Of a stretch of 64,000 nucleotides of DNA, positions 63,976 through 64,000 are shown in pieces (position 1 is the stretch's first letter; every line of letters starts with the position of its first letter). The stretch covers positions 124,001 to 188,000 of the forward strand of contig NZ_JAGTAS010000055.1 of assembly GCF_025685425.1 (NCBI RefSeq), written 5' to 3'. This DNA comes from Terriglobus albidus (GTDB lineage: Bacteria > Acidobacteriota > Terriglobia > Terriglobales > Acidobacteriaceae). The notes under the pieces are model-generated. The model worked only from the letters and a program-made list of their open reading frames with translations, was not told the origin of the DNA and searched no databases. The position numbers and the translations under genes were made by a program.

Positions 63976-64000
63976 AGTTCCTCCACAAGAGCAGTTCTGA

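Overview
The window looks like a chromosomal segment of an Acidobacteriota bacterium of the Terriglobia type (Edaphobacter, Granulicella or Terriglobus relatives). This is inferred from the families present: very large TonB-dependent receptors with an N-terminal carboxypeptidase-regulatory-like domain, several PQQ quinoproteins, Tat-exported TIM-barrel sugar isomerase-like proteins, an ADOP-type ABC permease, and DUF1254 and DUF4410 proteins. No rRNA gene, complete tRNA gene or CRISPR array was seen.

Layout. 1-5.6 kb: polysaccharide precursor genes (a sugar transferase cut by the left edge, a DegT/DnrJ aminotransferase, a nucleotide-sugar epimerase and glmS). 5.6-11 kb: a stress and signalling group (a PAS histidine kinase with degenerate catalytic boxes, a small membrane protein, a phosphoribosyltransferase, CBS and universal stress proteins, a lone winged-helix protein) containing three copies of a roughly 115-bp MITE-like palindromic repeat. 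11.2-15 kb: operon A, an exported TIM-barrel protein, a triheme cytochrome c and a PQQ dehydrogenase. 15-32 kb: an accessory zone rich in decay, with a tRNA 3'-half remnant inside an inverted repeat, short repeats, two relics of one XRE regulator gene about 13 kb apart, and frameshifted genes (ABC permease, thiopurine methyltransferase, a secreted protein). Intact genes here include an M23 peptidase, an SDR flanked by direct repeats, a MEDS protein with a multi-PAS kinase, and a ketopantoate reductase-like protein.

32-55 kb is the most interesting part. A minus-strand series (TIM barrel, FG-GAP protein, cytochrome-PQQ fusion, two TonB-dependent receptors, response regulator, histidine kinase) diverges from a plus-strand series (response regulator, histidine kinase, glucose-dehydrogenase-like quinoprotein with an inserted cytochrome c domain, TIM barrel, PAP2 phosphatase). 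A third receptor and a YncE-like propeller follow. Five promoters share the direct repeat YYTYAG-N5-YTTYAG, with an 11-bp period, exactly 10 bp upstream of a -10-like hexamer. This is the geometry of a Pho box, and it suggests that one OmpR/PhoB-type regulator controls the locus. With operon A, each of the three PQQ dehydrogenases is paired with an exported TIM-barrel protein. I infer periplasmic sugar or polyol oxidation followed by isomerisation or cleavage of the keto product.

55-64 kb: an FNT-family channel, a 57-codon gene, a translationally coupled HEAT-repeat / malate-dehydrogenase-like / SpoIIE-phosphatase operon behind tandem operator-like repeats, and a minus-strand series of a conserved hypothetical, a cupin, a DUF1254 protein and a DUF4410 protein.
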